In this document: positions 17,581-26,713 of the stretch, in pieces
Numbering within the stretch: position 1 is the first letter of the stretch
Layout: every line of letters starts with the position of its first letter
DNA from: Alphaproteobacteria bacterium
GTDB taxonomy: Bacteria; Pseudomonadota; Alphaproteobacteria; CAAHEQ01; UBA3637
Direction: 5' to 3'
DNA: 64,000 nucleotides
NCBI GenBank assembly: GCA_017466695.1
Contig: JAFTTR010000007.1
Coordinates: 51,690-115,689 of the forward strand
Position numbers and translations under genes: made by a program
The notes under the pieces: model-generated
Told to the model about the DNA's origin: nothing
Databases searched by the model: none
What the model saw: the letters and a program-made list of their open reading frames with translations, nothing else

Positions 17581-18984
17581 TTATTTATCCAACAAATTCA
17601 TGAGCCCACTTACAAGTAAAAGAATAAGCACAGCTGGGGCTGTGAATCTTAAAGTAAAACGCAGATAGCGTTTAAAGAATTTGGGGACTTCTCTTTCGCC
17701 ACAAGTGAGGTTTTTAACCAAAATGGTTGAAATTCCCCATCCCATGAAAAGGGAGATAAATAAGACCATAAATGTCATTGTAAATGTACCGGTGAGCATG
17801 TCAAAGAAGTTGAATAAATCTTGATTTGCAATTTGAATATCCATAACTTTCGTAAAGGACAACAAAACGATAACAGTCCCAATAATATTTAATACCCCAA
17901 TAAGAATAACAGCGCTTAAGCGATTGATTTTTGTTTTTTCAATCAACAAATTGACAGGGGGTTCGTAAATTGAAGTCAAAGAGGTGAGGGCTGCAATAAA
18001 CAGTAAGATAAAGAACATAAACATAAAAAAGGCCCCCCCTGTAATTTGTTCAAACACGAGAGGAAGCGTGATGAATGTAAGCGTTGGTCCTGCATTTGGT
18101 TCTAAATTAAACGCAAAAACAGCTGGAATGATAATTAATCCTGCAATTAAAGAAACGAGGGTATCTAATAAAACAATGCTTTTGGTGGATTTTAAAAGAT
18201 TTTGCTTGGGGGAGAGGTATGACCCATACACAAAAATAACGCCTAACCCCATGGAAAGGGAATAAATGGCTTGTCCGAGTGCTTTTAAAAATAAATCTGA
18301 AAATGTTTTGAACGAAAAGCCGCTTTCTAAAAAGCCAAGAGTTTTTAAATCGGGTGTTAACAAAAATTTAACCCCTTCGATAGCGTTTGGGACGAACATC
18401 ATGCGAATCATCATAAAAATAAGAAGAAAAAATAAGAGGGGCATGAGGTATAAAGACATTTTTTCAATCCCTTGTTTGACGCCCTTTGTTAAAACAAAAC
18501 AAGAAATAAGGGCGCATAAAACACCCCAAAAGAGTTGTTTGTCAAATGAGGTTGTTATTGTTTCAAACAGTTCTTTGTTGGGGGTATTTTCTTTGATTGA
18601 AATCAAATAAAGGAAGCTGTCGTAACAATAAAATAACGTCCACCCAATAACGACCAAATAAATGCTCCCCACCAAAAAAGTGTTGAACATGGTGCAAAAT
18701 CCAGCAAATCGTCCAAAGTTTTGAGAGATATTTTTGCCTCCTTTTTTGCCAACAACTTTAAAGCCATCAATGAGATTTGTATGTGCTAAACGGCCAAAAG
18801 CAAGTTTCGCAAGGATTAAGAAATAACCTAATCCAAAAACTGAAATTAAATAAAGGAGTAAAAAAGACCCCCCTCCATTTTGCCCAGCTAAATAAGGAAA
18901 ACGCCAAACATTACCTAAGCCAATGGCTGAACCAGCTGTTGCTAAAATAAAGCCGAGGTTTGACCCCCATTCAACACGTTTCAT
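17581..18984 (-). CDS. Neurotransmitter:sodium symporter family transporter
   Basis: 467 residues with about eleven to twelve TM segments. TM1 contains the family signature GSAIGLGNVWRFPYLAGQNGGG, whose unwound centre binds Na+ and substrate in LeuT-type proteins. The family imports amino acids with sodium in bacteria; the substrate here cannot be read from sequence. The HAD phosphatase gene lies 14 bases upstream on the same strand, so the two may be cotranscribed, and a strong terminator follows. Confidence 0.92.
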   Translation of the reverse strand: MKRVEWGSNLGFILATAGSAIGLGNVWRFPYLAGQNGGGSFLLLYLISVFGLGYFLILAKLAFGRLAHTNLIDGFKVVGKKGGKNISQNFGRFAGFCTMFNTFLVGSIYLVVIGWTLFYCYDSFLYLISIKENTPNKELFETITTSFDKQLFWGVLCALISCFVLTKGVKQGIEKMSLYLMPLLFFLLIFMMIRMMFVPNAIEGVKFLLTPDLKTLGFLESGFSFKTFSDLFLKALGQAIYSLSMGLGVIFVYGSYLSPKQNLLKSTKSIVLLDTLVSLIAGLIIIPAVFAFNLEPNAGPTLTFITLPLVFEQITGGAFFMFMFFILLFIAALTSLTSIYEPPVNLLIEKTKINRLSAVILIGVLNIIGTVIVLLSFTKVMDIQIANQDLFNFFDMLTGTFTMTFMVLFISLFMGWGISTILVKNLTCGEREVPKFFKRYLRFTLRFTAPAVLILLLVSGLMNLLDK

Positions 18985-18998
18985 CTTGTTTTAATCTC

Positions 18999-19646
18999 CT
19001 ATTGGTTGTTTTTTAAAAGCCAAGTCAGTACAATCCCTGTTTCAAACAACGTGGAACAAAAATAATCATAGGGCAGTTCGCTATCTAAATGATGAACTAA
19101 AATGGGAATGGCGCCAATGTTTTTTGCCATCATCATATCAGAGTGTCCGTCCCCAATGAAAATGATTTTATCTGGTTTTATGGCTTCGATAATGTCCAAT
19201 GCAAATTCTTTTTCTGGTTTGCCAAGAGGGCCTTTGGTGCCTTTGACAATGTCAAAATAATCAAAAACGCCTTTGTCTTTGACTTCTTTAACCAAGGCCT
19301 CATGATTTTTGTTGCTTAAAATAACTTGAGGAATTTGGCATTGTTTTAAAAAAGAAATAACGGCTAATGCATCATCAAAAAGAGCTGTTTCATTGGAATA
19401 TTTTTGATAGCAAGAGACATAATACTCAATCGCTTCAGGTAATGAGGGTCTTTCATCTATTTTTTCAAGAGGGAACCTACTGGTCCAAAAAGCGCCCCGG
19501 TGCCGTGTCATCACATTGATGACTTCTTCTTCTTTAACAGGGGCGCTGTTAAAGTGTTGAACGGTGTCTTTTAACCCTTTTAAAACGGCATTCTTCGTGT
19601 TGCAAAGCGTGTTATCCCAATCCCAAATGACAAGTGTCTTTTGCAT
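18999..19646 (-). CDS. HAD-superfamily hydrolase, phosphoglycolate phosphatase-like
   Basis: 215 residues. HAD motif I is WDWDNTLCNT (DxDxT), motif II VILSNK, motif III the Lys of GKPEKEF, and motif IV IGDGHSDMMMA. The helical cap lies between motifs I and II, as in subfamily IA enzymes. Such enzymes dephosphorylate small molecules, commonly phosphoglycolate or nucleotides; the real substrate is open. It follows acpS on the same strand after 111 bases, and the transporter follows it after 14. Confidence 0.88.
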   Translation of the reverse strand: MQKTLVIWDWDNTLCNTKNAVLKGLKDTVQHFNSAPVKEEEVINVMTRHRGAFWTSRFPLEKIDERPSLPEAIEYYVSCYQKYSNETALFDDALAVISFLKQCQIPQVILSNKNHEALVKEVKDKGVFDYFDIVKGTKGPLGKPEKEFALDIIEAIKPDKIIFIGDGHSDMMMAKNIGAIPILVHHLDSELPYDYFCSTLFETGIVLTWLLKNNQ

Positions 19647-19757
19647 AAATAATCCTTTATCTTAAATCGTTTGTTTGAAAAAAAAGTATACGGTTGTTCT
19701 TAAATAAAATCAAGATAAATTAATATGTTTTAGGCGTTAAAATTTTTTTTATCTTTT

Positions 19758-20153
19758 CTATAAAACTTCAATTGTTACAAAAGCGCTGGCAAAAGATTTT
19801 TCGTCCGAAAGAGAAATGTGGGTTTGTACTTCTTTTCCTTTTGCTTTTTTGAATAATGTTTCTTTGGCTCTGCCATGTATGGATAAAAAGGGGGCGCCTT
19901 TTTCATCATTTTTAACTTCAATATCCTTAAAAAAAGCACTCATACCAATGCCAGAGCCGAGTGCTTTGGAAAAAGCTTCTTTCGCAGCAAAGCGTTTGGC
20001 ATAGAAAGAGGCTCTTTTATTTTGAGGAAGGGTTGCTGCCTTTTGTTGTTCTGATAGGGTGAATACCTTGTTCTCAAACACAGAACCAAAGATTTTGAGC
20101 ATTTCTTCAATGCGTGAAATTTGAACCAAATCTGTCCCAATGCCTAAAATCAT
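19758..20153 (-). CDS. acpS: Holo-[acyl-carrier-protein] synthase
   Basis: 131 residues, the normal AcpS length. It begins MILGIGTDLVQISRIEEM, with the Mg-binding Asp in GTDL and the second ligand in FAAKEAFSKALGSGIG. The enzyme moves phosphopantetheine from CoA to apo-ACP, activating fatty acid synthesis. It is 13 bases downstream of rel, the order rpoZ-rel-acpS being common in alphaproteobacteria. Confidence 0.96.
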   Translation of the reverse strand: MILGIGTDLVQISRIEEMLKIFGSVFENKVFTLSEQQKAATLPQNKRASFYAKRFAAKEAFSKALGSGIGMSAFFKDIEVKNDEKGAPFLSIHGRAKETLFKKAKGKEVQTHISLSDEKSFASAFVTIEVL

Positions 20154-20166
20154 ATGTTTTTCTTTC

Positions 20167-22320
20167 TTAGAATTTTAACCGATGGACGTTGGAAACAAAT
20201 TGACAGGACCTAAATGATTGTAATAATAGGTCAAGGCTAGAGCTGTCTTTCACTTCAACCTCAAGAATGATTTCGCTGAGGCCATTTTTGCGATTTTGAA
20301 TTTTTAAATTGGTAACGGCGATATTTTGTTTGGCTGTTATTGTTGTAATTTCACTTAAAACAGAAGGTTTATCTTCAACTTCCAAACAAATTCTAGCTGG
20401 CAAAATTTTGTTTTGCAACATGGCGCTGTTCCATTCAACAGGAATCCAGCGTTCTGGCTCCTCTTGATATTGGTTTAAATGCGTGCAATCAACGGTGTGA
20501 ATGGTAACGCCTTTCCCCGTTGTGATGATGCCAACAATGCTATCCCCAGGAATGGGGTGGCAGCATTTGGCAAAATTTAAGGAAATGCCTGGAATTAAGC
20601 CGACAACAGGCATATTTTTATTTGTTTCTTCTGGTTTTTGCTCTTTTTTCTTAAATAAAGAAAGTGCTTTTTTGAGTGTGGATTTAGAGCATTCTGGATG
20701 AAGCTCATGGAACACATCTTTAAACGAAACGACGCCGGCACCGATAGCTGCTAACAAATCATCCACTTGGTCTTGACCTGCTTTTAAAAAGGATTTGTAT
20801 TTTTGAATAAGAGGTTGTAATTCTTTGTCATTAAATGAAAGGCCGAAGTATTTTGTTTCATTTAAGAACATGTTGCGTGCGTTTTGAATGTTTTGTTCAT
20901 ATTGTTGTGCTCGTATAAACCGTCTGATGCTTGCTTTTGCTTTGGCTGTAACAGCGATATGTTCCCATTCAGGAGAAGGGGTTTGATTTTTGTTTGTAAG
21001 CACTTCCACTTGATCGCCGTTTTTAAGCTCTGTGCGAAGAGGGGTAATTTTGCCATTAATTTTTACCCCGACACAGGTATCTCCCACACGAGAGTGAACA
21101 GCATAGGCAAAGTCAATCGCTGTTGCGCCTTGAGGTAGGGTGATTAAATCTCCTTTCGGTGAAAAACAAAACACTTGATCTTGATAAAGAGCGATTTTTG
21201 TATGTTCTAAAAAGTCATTTGGATCGGAGCATCTGTTCATCAAATCAAGCAAATCACGAAGCCAACGATATTGTGTCCCTTCTTTGGTGGCGCCTTGTTT
21301 ATATTCCCAGTGAGCTGCCACACCAAGTTCTGCAACCTTGTCCATATCCTTGGACCTGATTTGAACTTCAATACGTCTGTTCAATGGGCCAATAACCCCC
21401 GTGTGTAAAGAGCGATACCCATTTTGTTTTGGTGTTGAAATATAATCTTTATATCTGCCACCAATCATGGGGTATTTTGTGTGAATAACACCAAGGGCTT
21501 TGTAACAATCTTCAATATTGTCAACGATAATTCTGAATGCAATGATATCACAAACTTGTTCAAAAGGAATATTTTTCTTTTGCATTTTGTGCCAAATAGA
21601 ATAAGGGCGTTTTTCACGACCTTTTACTTGAGCTGGAATATCATGTTCGGCTAAATCTTTTTGAAGTTGTTCAACAACGGTTTGAACGTCATTTTTGCCG
21701 GTTTCGCTTAAAAAACGAAGACGTGATTCAATGGTTTTGTGTGCGTCTGGATAAAGGTTGAAGAAACAATAATCTTCTAACTCATCTTTGAGCGCTTGCA
21801 TCCCCATGCGTTCAGCAAGGGGTACATAAATTTCAAGCGTTTCTTTTGCAATACGGAGGCGCTTTTCTTCAGCACGAATGTGTAAAGAGCGCATATTGTG
21901 CAAACGATCGGCTAATTTAATCAGTAAAACACGAATGTCCTCACTAATAGCAAGGACAAGTTTTTGAAAATTTTGAGCTTGTTTAGAAGCTTCTGGTGTG
22001 ATTTCTAATTTACTCAGCTTTGTCATCCCTCTGACAAGGTCGGCAACCGTTTGTCCAAAAAGTTCTTTTAAATCTTCATAAGAAGCAGCTGTATCTTCCA
22101 CTGTATCATGCAAAAGAGCAGCCATAATTGTCGCACAATCCATGCGATAACTAATTAAAATTTCAGCAACTTCGAGAGGGTGTGAAAAATAAGGGTCACC
22201 TGATTCACGCTTTTGTGCTGCGTGCATTTTCATTGCGAATACGTAGGCTCTGTTCAGTGCTTCTTCGTCAGCTACTGGGTCATAGGATTTGACTTTTTCC
22301 ACCAGTTCGTATTGGCGCAT
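20167..22320 (-). CDS. Bifunctional (p)ppGpp synthetase/hydrolase (Rel/SpoT)
   Basis: 717 residues, full length for the long RSH family. Order: HD hydrolase domain (HPLEVAEIL, LLHDTVEDT) near residues 40-80; synthetase domain (VKGREKRPYSIWHKM, TPKQNGYRSLHT) near 230-330; TGS domain (TLPQGATAIDFAYAVHSRVG) near 390-450; a zinc-finger-like segment (FAKCCHPIPGDSIVG); and a C-terminal ACT domain. An intact HD motif supports hydrolase activity, and the synthetase core looks complete. It is the only RSH protein in the window. The name rel or spoT depends on whether it is the sole RSH of the genome. Confidence 0.95.
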   Translation of the reverse strand: MRQYELVEKVKSYDPVADEEALNRAYVFAMKMHAAQKRESGDPYFSHPLEVAEILISYRMDCATIMAALLHDTVEDTAASYEDLKELFGQTVADLVRGMTKLSKLEITPEASKQAQNFQKLVLAISEDIRVLLIKLADRLHNMRSLHIRAEEKRLRIAKETLEIYVPLAERMGMQALKDELEDYCFFNLYPDAHKTIESRLRFLSETGKNDVQTVVEQLQKDLAEHDIPAQVKGREKRPYSIWHKMQKKNIPFEQVCDIIAFRIIVDNIEDCYKALGVIHTKYPMIGGRYKDYISTPKQNGYRSLHTGVIGPLNRRIEVQIRSKDMDKVAELGVAAHWEYKQGATKEGTQYRWLRDLLDLMNRCSDPNDFLEHTKIALYQDQVFCFSPKGDLITLPQGATAIDFAYAVHSRVGDTCVGVKINGKITPLRTELKNGDQVEVLTNKNQTPSPEWEHIAVTAKAKASIRRFIRAQQYEQNIQNARNMFLNETKYFGLSFNDKELQPLIQKYKSFLKAGQDQVDDLLAAIGAGVVSFKDVFHELHPECSKSTLKKALSLFKKKEQKPEETNKNMPVVGLIPGISLNFAKCCHPIPGDSIVGIITTGKGVTIHTVDCTHLNQYQEEPERWIPVEWNSAMLQNKILPARICLEVEDKPSVLSEITTITAKQNIAVTNLKIQNRKNGLSEIILEVEVKDSSSLDLLLQSFRSCQFVSNVHRLKF

Positions 22321-22343
22321 AGGGCGACCCCTTTGAAATAAGA

Positions 22344-22703
22344 TTAAGCGTTGTTAATATCGTCAAAAACTTGGAATGAATCTGATTCTTCAAATTCTGT
22401 ATCTGTATAAAGAGAAGAGGTGAGTTCTGCTTGAATGTCTTGTTCATCTTCTTTTTGAACAGATTGAATTTGTGGGCGTGCGTAATGTTGAAGTGAAGAA
22501 ATCATATTATCTTTTTGTTGTTCAATGTTGATTGTTTCTTCTTCAATTTCTCTTAAAGCAATAACAGTGTTTTTGTCGTTATCTCTGCTCACTGTTAAAG
22601 GAGCGCCAGCATCTAATGATTTGGCGCGACTAGCTGCTGTTAAAATTAAATCGAAACGGTTTGGAATTTTATTGACACAATCTTCTACGGTCACGCGAGC
22701 CAT
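22344..22703 (-). CDS. rpoZ: DNA-directed RNA polymerase omega subunit
   Basis: 119 residues, beginning [19 protein letters not shown], with [13 protein letters not shown] and [13 protein letters not shown], the alphaproteobacterial form of omega. After residue 80 there is an extension that is acidic and Gln-rich and not part of the conserved core. Omega helps assemble RNA polymerase and, in proteobacteria, forms part of a ppGpp site, which fits its place upstream of rel. The start is preceded by GAAAGGAAA. Confidence 0.96.
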   Translation of the reverse strand: MARVTVEDCVNKIPNRFDLILTAASRAKSLDAGAPLTVSRDNDKNTVIALREIEEETINIEQQKDNMISSLQHYARPQIQSVQKEDEQDIQAELTSSLYTDTEFEESDSFQVFDDINNA

Positions 22704-22746
22704 TGAAATTTTCCTTTCTTAAATTTAAAAAACATACATATGGTGG

Positions 22747-22775
22747 ATTATATTCTTATTTTATAAAAAAATCAA
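22747..22775 (-). promoter_or_regulatory. Promoter of rpoZ-rel-acpS
   Basis: On the minus strand TTGATT (22770-22775) and TATAAT (22747-22752) are 17 bases apart, about 40 bases before rpoZ. It is divergent from the promoter at 22809. Confidence 0.75.
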
Positions 22776-22808
22776 GTTAAAAAAAATAAAATTAATGTAA
22801 AAACTTTC

Positions 22809-22837
22809 TTGCGAAATAGATTTTGTTCTTGTATACT
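22809..22837 (+). promoter_or_regulatory. Promoter of the DHODH-like gene
   Basis: TTGCGA at 22809-22814 and TATACT at 22832-22837 with 17 bases between, giving a start near 22844 and a leader of about 28 bases to ATG 22872. Because it occupies this place, an in-frame TTG at 22809 is not a credible start codon. Confidence 0.65.
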
Positions 22838-22871
22838 TAAAAAAGATTTAACTAAAAAAATAGGGGAAAGT

Positions 22872-24050
22872 ATGTTTCATCGTTTGGTGTTTTATTTTTT
22901 GATGTATATGTCAAAACATATCGGTGGTCCACGTTTGGCTAAAAAAATTGTGTTAATTGGGTTGAAAAGTCAGATATTTTTCCCTCCCAAACGTGTCAAT
23001 CCTAAATTAAAAACCAAATTTTTAGGTAAAACACTTAAAACGCCTTTGGGGTTATCTTCTGAATTTGATCGAGATGGGAAGTATTTTGATTTGCTCAGTC
23101 CTTTAGGGATTACTTTTGGGGAATTGGGTTCTTATACATTGCTGGCTGATTCTGCAAAAGAAAGGAGTACATTTCTTCTTTCTCACAAAGCTATTCATAC
23201 GCAATCTTCAAGTACCCCTAATCCAGGGATTGGGAAAGGGACTCAAATTTTAGCAGCACGCAGGCATTTGTCAGCAGTTGTAGGGGCGAGTTTGATTTCT
23301 TTTGGTTCTGGTGGGGAAGAATATAAATCTTCTTCAACGGCAATTTATGGATATGGAAATGACTATCACCAAATGGCAACACGTGTGGCGCCTTATGTTG
23401 ATTATGTTTCTGTGAATTTGTCGCACCCAAGTATGTCATTAGCACAGATGTTATCAGATGAAACAACTTTGATGCCTATTTTGTTGGATATTAAAGGCGC
23501 CCTTTATTTGTCAGCTCCTTTAGCCCCTCCAAAATTAACGGTAAAAGTGCCTTATGATTTAAGTGATTTGGAAGTTAAATTGATTTCCAATACCTGTCAA
23601 AAAGCAGGGGTGGATGCAATTATTGTCGCAGGGCCTGCTGATGCAGCACGCCAAATGCGCTCTTTATTCAAACGTAAAAAACGCAACATGTTTGCAGATG
23701 ATTCATTTGTCACAGGCGCACCACTTAAAAAAGATGTTTTAGCTCTTGTTAAACGCTTTTATTTAGAAACAAGAGGGCGCATGGATATTGTGGCTGCTGG
23801 GGGGATTTTCACAGCACAAGATGCTTATGAAGCCATTGAAATGGGAGCTTCTTGTGTTCAATTAAATTCTGTTCTTTTATATAAAGGGCCAGATGCTGTT
23901 TTAAAAATGATTAAAAATTTGGGCACCTTGTTGGATAAAAAGGATCAAACAGTTGCTTCCTTAAGAGGAACAAAAGCTGATTTAGAAGCGTTTATTGCTG
24001 AGGAAGCTAAAAAAGACTCTTATAACAAAAAGGATATTTTTGTAGATTAG
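22872..24050 (+). CDS. Dihydroorotate dehydrogenase-like FMN barrel protein
   Basis: 392 residues from ATG 22872 (GGGGAAAG upstream). It resembles class 2 (quinone-linked) PyrD: a hydrophobic N-terminal helix region (FYFLMYMSKHIGG), then LKTPLGLSSEFDRDG in the place of the usual AAGFDKNG, a VNLSHPS motif, a conserved Lys in TVKVPYDLS, and a C-terminal phosphate-binding GGI (IVAAGGIFTAQDAYE, GASCVQLNS). The residue just before the Pro of the N-x-S-x-P motif, the catalytic Ser (class 2) or Cys (class 1), is His here. The barrel and FMN binding look intact but orotate formation is doubtful. It may be a divergent PyrD or another FMN oxidoreductase. Confidence 0.75.
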   Translation: MFHRLVFYFLMYMSKHIGGPRLAKKIVLIGLKSQIFFPPKRVNPKLKTKFLGKTLKTPLGLSSEFDRDGKYFDLLSPLGITFGELGSYTLLADSAKERSTFLLSHKAIHTQSSSTPNPGIGKGTQILAARRHLSAVVGASLISFGSGGEEYKSSSTAIYGYGNDYHQMATRVAPYVDYVSVNLSHPSMSLAQMLSDETTLMPILLDIKGALYLSAPLAPPKLTVKVPYDLSDLEVKLISNTCQKAGVDAIIVAGPADAARQMRSLFKRKKRNMFADDSFVTGAPLKKDVLALVKRFYLETRGRMDIVAAGGIFTAQDAYEAIEMGASCVQLNSVLLYKGPDAVLKMIKNLGTLLDKKDQTVASLRGTKADLEAFIAEEAKKDSYNKKDIFVD

Positions 24051-24059
24051 GCTTTTTTG

Positions 24060-26018
24060 ATGGTGACAAAAATTGAAAAACTTCATTCCTTTTCCTTATT
24101 AGATTTTATTTCAAAAAAAAAGGATGTGAATGAGCAAAATGCTGATCAAATTGTTGAGGCATTGTTGACACCTTTTAATTTTAAATATAAAGAAATTCGA
24201 ACAGTAAGCAAGTGGTTTCACGAATTACCAGCGTATCAGCGTGAAATTTTGCTGGATTATGACAACTTGTATTTTGAGTTGGATTTAGATGATGGTTCAA
24301 AGTATCAATTTTCACACCAAAATGAGGGGTCTAAAACGCTTAAAAATAGCGAAAGAATCAATGAGTTGATTAAGTTGAATGTTCCCATTGGAATTGCCAG
24401 ATGGGTTGTGGAGAGTTTTAATTTTCCACGGATTAAATTGCCATCTAATGCTTATTTATATGTAGATGAAGATGAATTTTTTGATTTGATTAAAAAAAGT
24501 GTGAAGGAGTATCCTCACATTATTGATGAGTTCAAATTATTGAAAATGCGCATGAAGGATGGGGTTAATATTGTTCCAGATAATGGGTATTTTTTAAGGT
24601 CCAATTCTATTGGAACAACGATTTCAAAAACAAGAGCTATTTCAATTTATAGAGATGTTTTTAATGCTTCGTCACTTGAAACGATTTTGCATGAACTCGG
24701 GCATTTGGAACGCTCGAATTTATATCAAAAATTTGATCGCTATTTTTACCCTTTGGTGCAATATATTGATGAAGCTGAGCAATTTGGTAAGTCGTTTTAT
24801 ATGGATTCTTTTGCAAGGGAAGGATATCCAACGGCGCCTTTGATTCAGGTGATTAAACAAAGAATAAAAAAAGAATACCCCACCTTTTCCCCTATGACGG
24901 TGGAACGCTTGACGGCGTTTCGGTCAAAACATCTGTTTTCAGCTCTGGTTTTGATGGATACAAAATCAAGGAATAAAACATTACTTCATTTTGTTAAAAA
25001 AGGCTATATTACACCAAAACAGTCTCAAAAATTGTTGGAAGAATTTTTTGATATTTATGACTATTATCCTAAACGTTATCCCTTTTTTAATTCAGCGCAT
25101 TATCAAAAAGAATTGGTTAAAAATATCTTTTTCAAACGGTTTCAAGCTCCTGATTTGTTAACAGAAGTTTTTAAGCCGGAGATGATTAAAAAAGCTGTGT
25201 TATCGGATGCATTTTTAGATGAGTTGAATCAAAAATGCGCTTTTATTGATACTGAAAAAGATAATATTTCTCTTTTATCCATCAACAACCTTGTTTTAGG
25301 GGAAGATAAGGTACATTTGTGCTTAACTGAATTTCCTCTTTCTCAACGAGAAGAAATCGTTTCGTTTTATGAAAATTATGGGGTGAATTTTATGGCTGAT
25401 AAGCTTAATCCAGCAATTTATACCGTTGAAGAGGAGGAAATGGTTGATAATGTGTATCGCTTGCTTTTGAATGATTTTTATCGAGCACCGATTAAAAATC
25501 CACAACCATATGTGAAGGTGGATTATTCAACGGTTGGGGATGTTGATTTGTTAAAAGAATATCTCAAGGAGCTCAAAAAAGATAAACGCAATAAAATGCA
25601 AAATGACCCTGCTTTTTTTGAGAAAAAAACAGGGTTGGTTGTGCCTGAAAAATTGCTTAAAAAAACGCCATTTTCTCATTTATGTTTAAAAGCAAAAACG
25701 TATTATGGGTGTGTGTTAAATGAGGTGAAATCGCAACGATATAAAACGGAGATTTATGAGCGTTTTAAAGCAAGAAATCTGCCTTTAAAAACGATTTTAA
25801 ATGCCTCAAATGAAGAAAAGAAAAGCCTCTGTTTGTTTCAAAAAAATGTGAATCAAGGGATGATTGATTCTTATTTGGCCATTCAAAAAGAAGCGCTTAA
25901 AGTTGAGGTGAATGTGGACTCTTTTATTGGTATTTCAACTGTTCGGTTTCATCAAAATGAGGAGGAGCAATTTTTACCCTCAAGGCCAAACAAAAATAAG
26001 AACAGCTTGACAAGATAA
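24060..26018 (+). CDS. Large protein with an HExxH zinc-protease motif
   Basis: 652 residues from ATG 24060; the region before the start has no good ribosome-binding site, so coupling to the gene ending 9 bases upstream is likely. At about residues 207-215 it has TILHELGHLE, an HExxH motif in the form usual for zincin metallopeptidases, with acidic residues downstream (IDEAEQFGK, REGYPTAP) that could give the third ligand. The rest is charged, without signal peptide or TM helix, so the protein is probably cytosolic. I recognise no named family. The C-terminal 250 residues are Lys/Glu-rich and may be a separate helical domain. Confidence 0.7.
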   Translation: MVTKIEKLHSFSLLDFISKKKDVNEQNADQIVEALLTPFNFKYKEIRTVSKWFHELPAYQREILLDYDNLYFELDLDDGSKYQFSHQNEGSKTLKNSERINELIKLNVPIGIARWVVESFNFPRIKLPSNAYLYVDEDEFFDLIKKSVKEYPHIIDEFKLLKMRMKDGVNIVPDNGYFLRSNSIGTTISKTRAISIYRDVFNASSLETILHELGHLERSNLYQKFDRYFYPLVQYIDEAEQFGKSFYMDSFAREGYPTAPLIQVIKQRIKKEYPTFSPMTVERLTAFRSKHLFSALVLMDTKSRNKTLLHFVKKGYITPKQSQKLLEEFFDIYDYYPKRYPFFNSAHYQKELVKNIFFKRFQAPDLLTEVFKPEMIKKAVLSDAFLDELNQKCAFIDTEKDNISLLSINNLVLGEDKVHLCLTEFPLSQREEIVSFYENYGVNFMADKLNPAIYTVEEEEMVDNVYRLLLNDFYRAPIKNPQPYVKVDYSTVGDVDLLKEYLKELKKDKRNKMQNDPAFFEKKTGLVVPEKLLKKTPFSHLCLKAKTYYGCVLNEVKSQRYKTEIYERFKARNLPLKTILNASNEEKKSLCLFQKNVNQGMIDSYLAIQKEALKVEVNVDSFIGISTVRFHQNEEEQFLPSRPNKNKNSLTR

Positions 26019-26047
26019 AAAAGTTTGCCTCTTTCATTTTATTTTTC

Positions 26048-26076
26048 TTGTTATTATTTAATAATCGGTGTATAAT
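26048..26076 (+). promoter_or_regulatory. Promoter of the superoxide dismutase gene
   Basis: TTGTTA at 26048-26053, 17 bases, TATAAT at 26071-26076. The start would be near 26083, with AAAGGAGA just before ATG 26100. A Fur or other operator is not obvious. Confidence 0.75.
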
Positions 26077-26099
26077 TTAGCAAAGCAAAAGGAGATAAT

Positions 26100-26711
26100 A
26101 TGATTGAAGCAAAAGAACTTGAATTCCCCTATGATTCATTAGAACCTGTGATTTTTAAAGAAACGTTTTCATTTCATCATGATAAACATTATATTGGGTA
26201 TGTGAATAAAGTTAATGAGTTGATTCAACATACGGATATGAAAGACTTGAAGTTGGAAGAAATTGTTTTAAGAGCTTCAAGTGACATGGTTTATCAAACA
26301 TTATTCAATAATGCGGCTCAAGTTTATAATCATGAGGTTTATTTTTCCTCTTTAACCAATGATCCTCTAAAAAAGGAAGTCCCCTCCTTTTTGATGGAAC
26401 AGATTATCAAAGATTTTGGCTCTTTTGAAGCGTTGAAGGCTGAGCTGATTGATAAAGGGGGGAAACTGTTCGGTAGTGGGTATGTTTGGTTGGTGGAAAA
26501 GTTGGGTGTTTTAAAAGTTGAAACCTCCTCAAATGCAGACACACCTTTGACAGAAGGGTTTACAAATGTTTTGATGGCAATTGATGTGTGGGAACATGCC
26601 TATTATTTGGATTATCAAAATTTAAGAGCCAGTTACTTGTCAAAAGTTGTTCATGAGTGTTTGAATTGGGCGTTTGTGGCTCAGAATTATCGAAAAGCAA
26701 AAGGAGAATAA
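26100..26711 (+). CDS. sodB: Fe/Mn superoxide dismutase
   Basis: 203 residues, the normal length. Metal ligands are seen in the expected places: the first His in FHHDKHYIGYVN, the second in NNAAQVYNHEVYF, and Asp and His in AIDVWEHAYYLDYQN. KLFGSGYVWLV replaces the common GSGWAWL. It removes superoxide in the cytoplasm. Whether iron or manganese is used cannot be told here; sodB is given because cytosolic proteobacterial enzymes of this kind are mostly iron type. Together with pflB it suggests an anaerobe that meets oxygen at times. galE follows after two bases. Confidence 0.93.
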   Translation: MIEAKELEFPYDSLEPVIFKETFSFHHDKHYIGYVNKVNELIQHTDMKDLKLEEIVLRASSDMVYQTLFNNAAQVYNHEVYFSSLTNDPLKKEVPSFLMEQIIKDFGSFEALKAELIDKGGKLFGSGYVWLVEKLGVLKVETSSNADTPLTEGFTNVLMAIDVWEHAYYLDYQNLRASYLSKVVHECLNWAFVAQNYRKAKGE

Positions 26712-26713
26712 AA

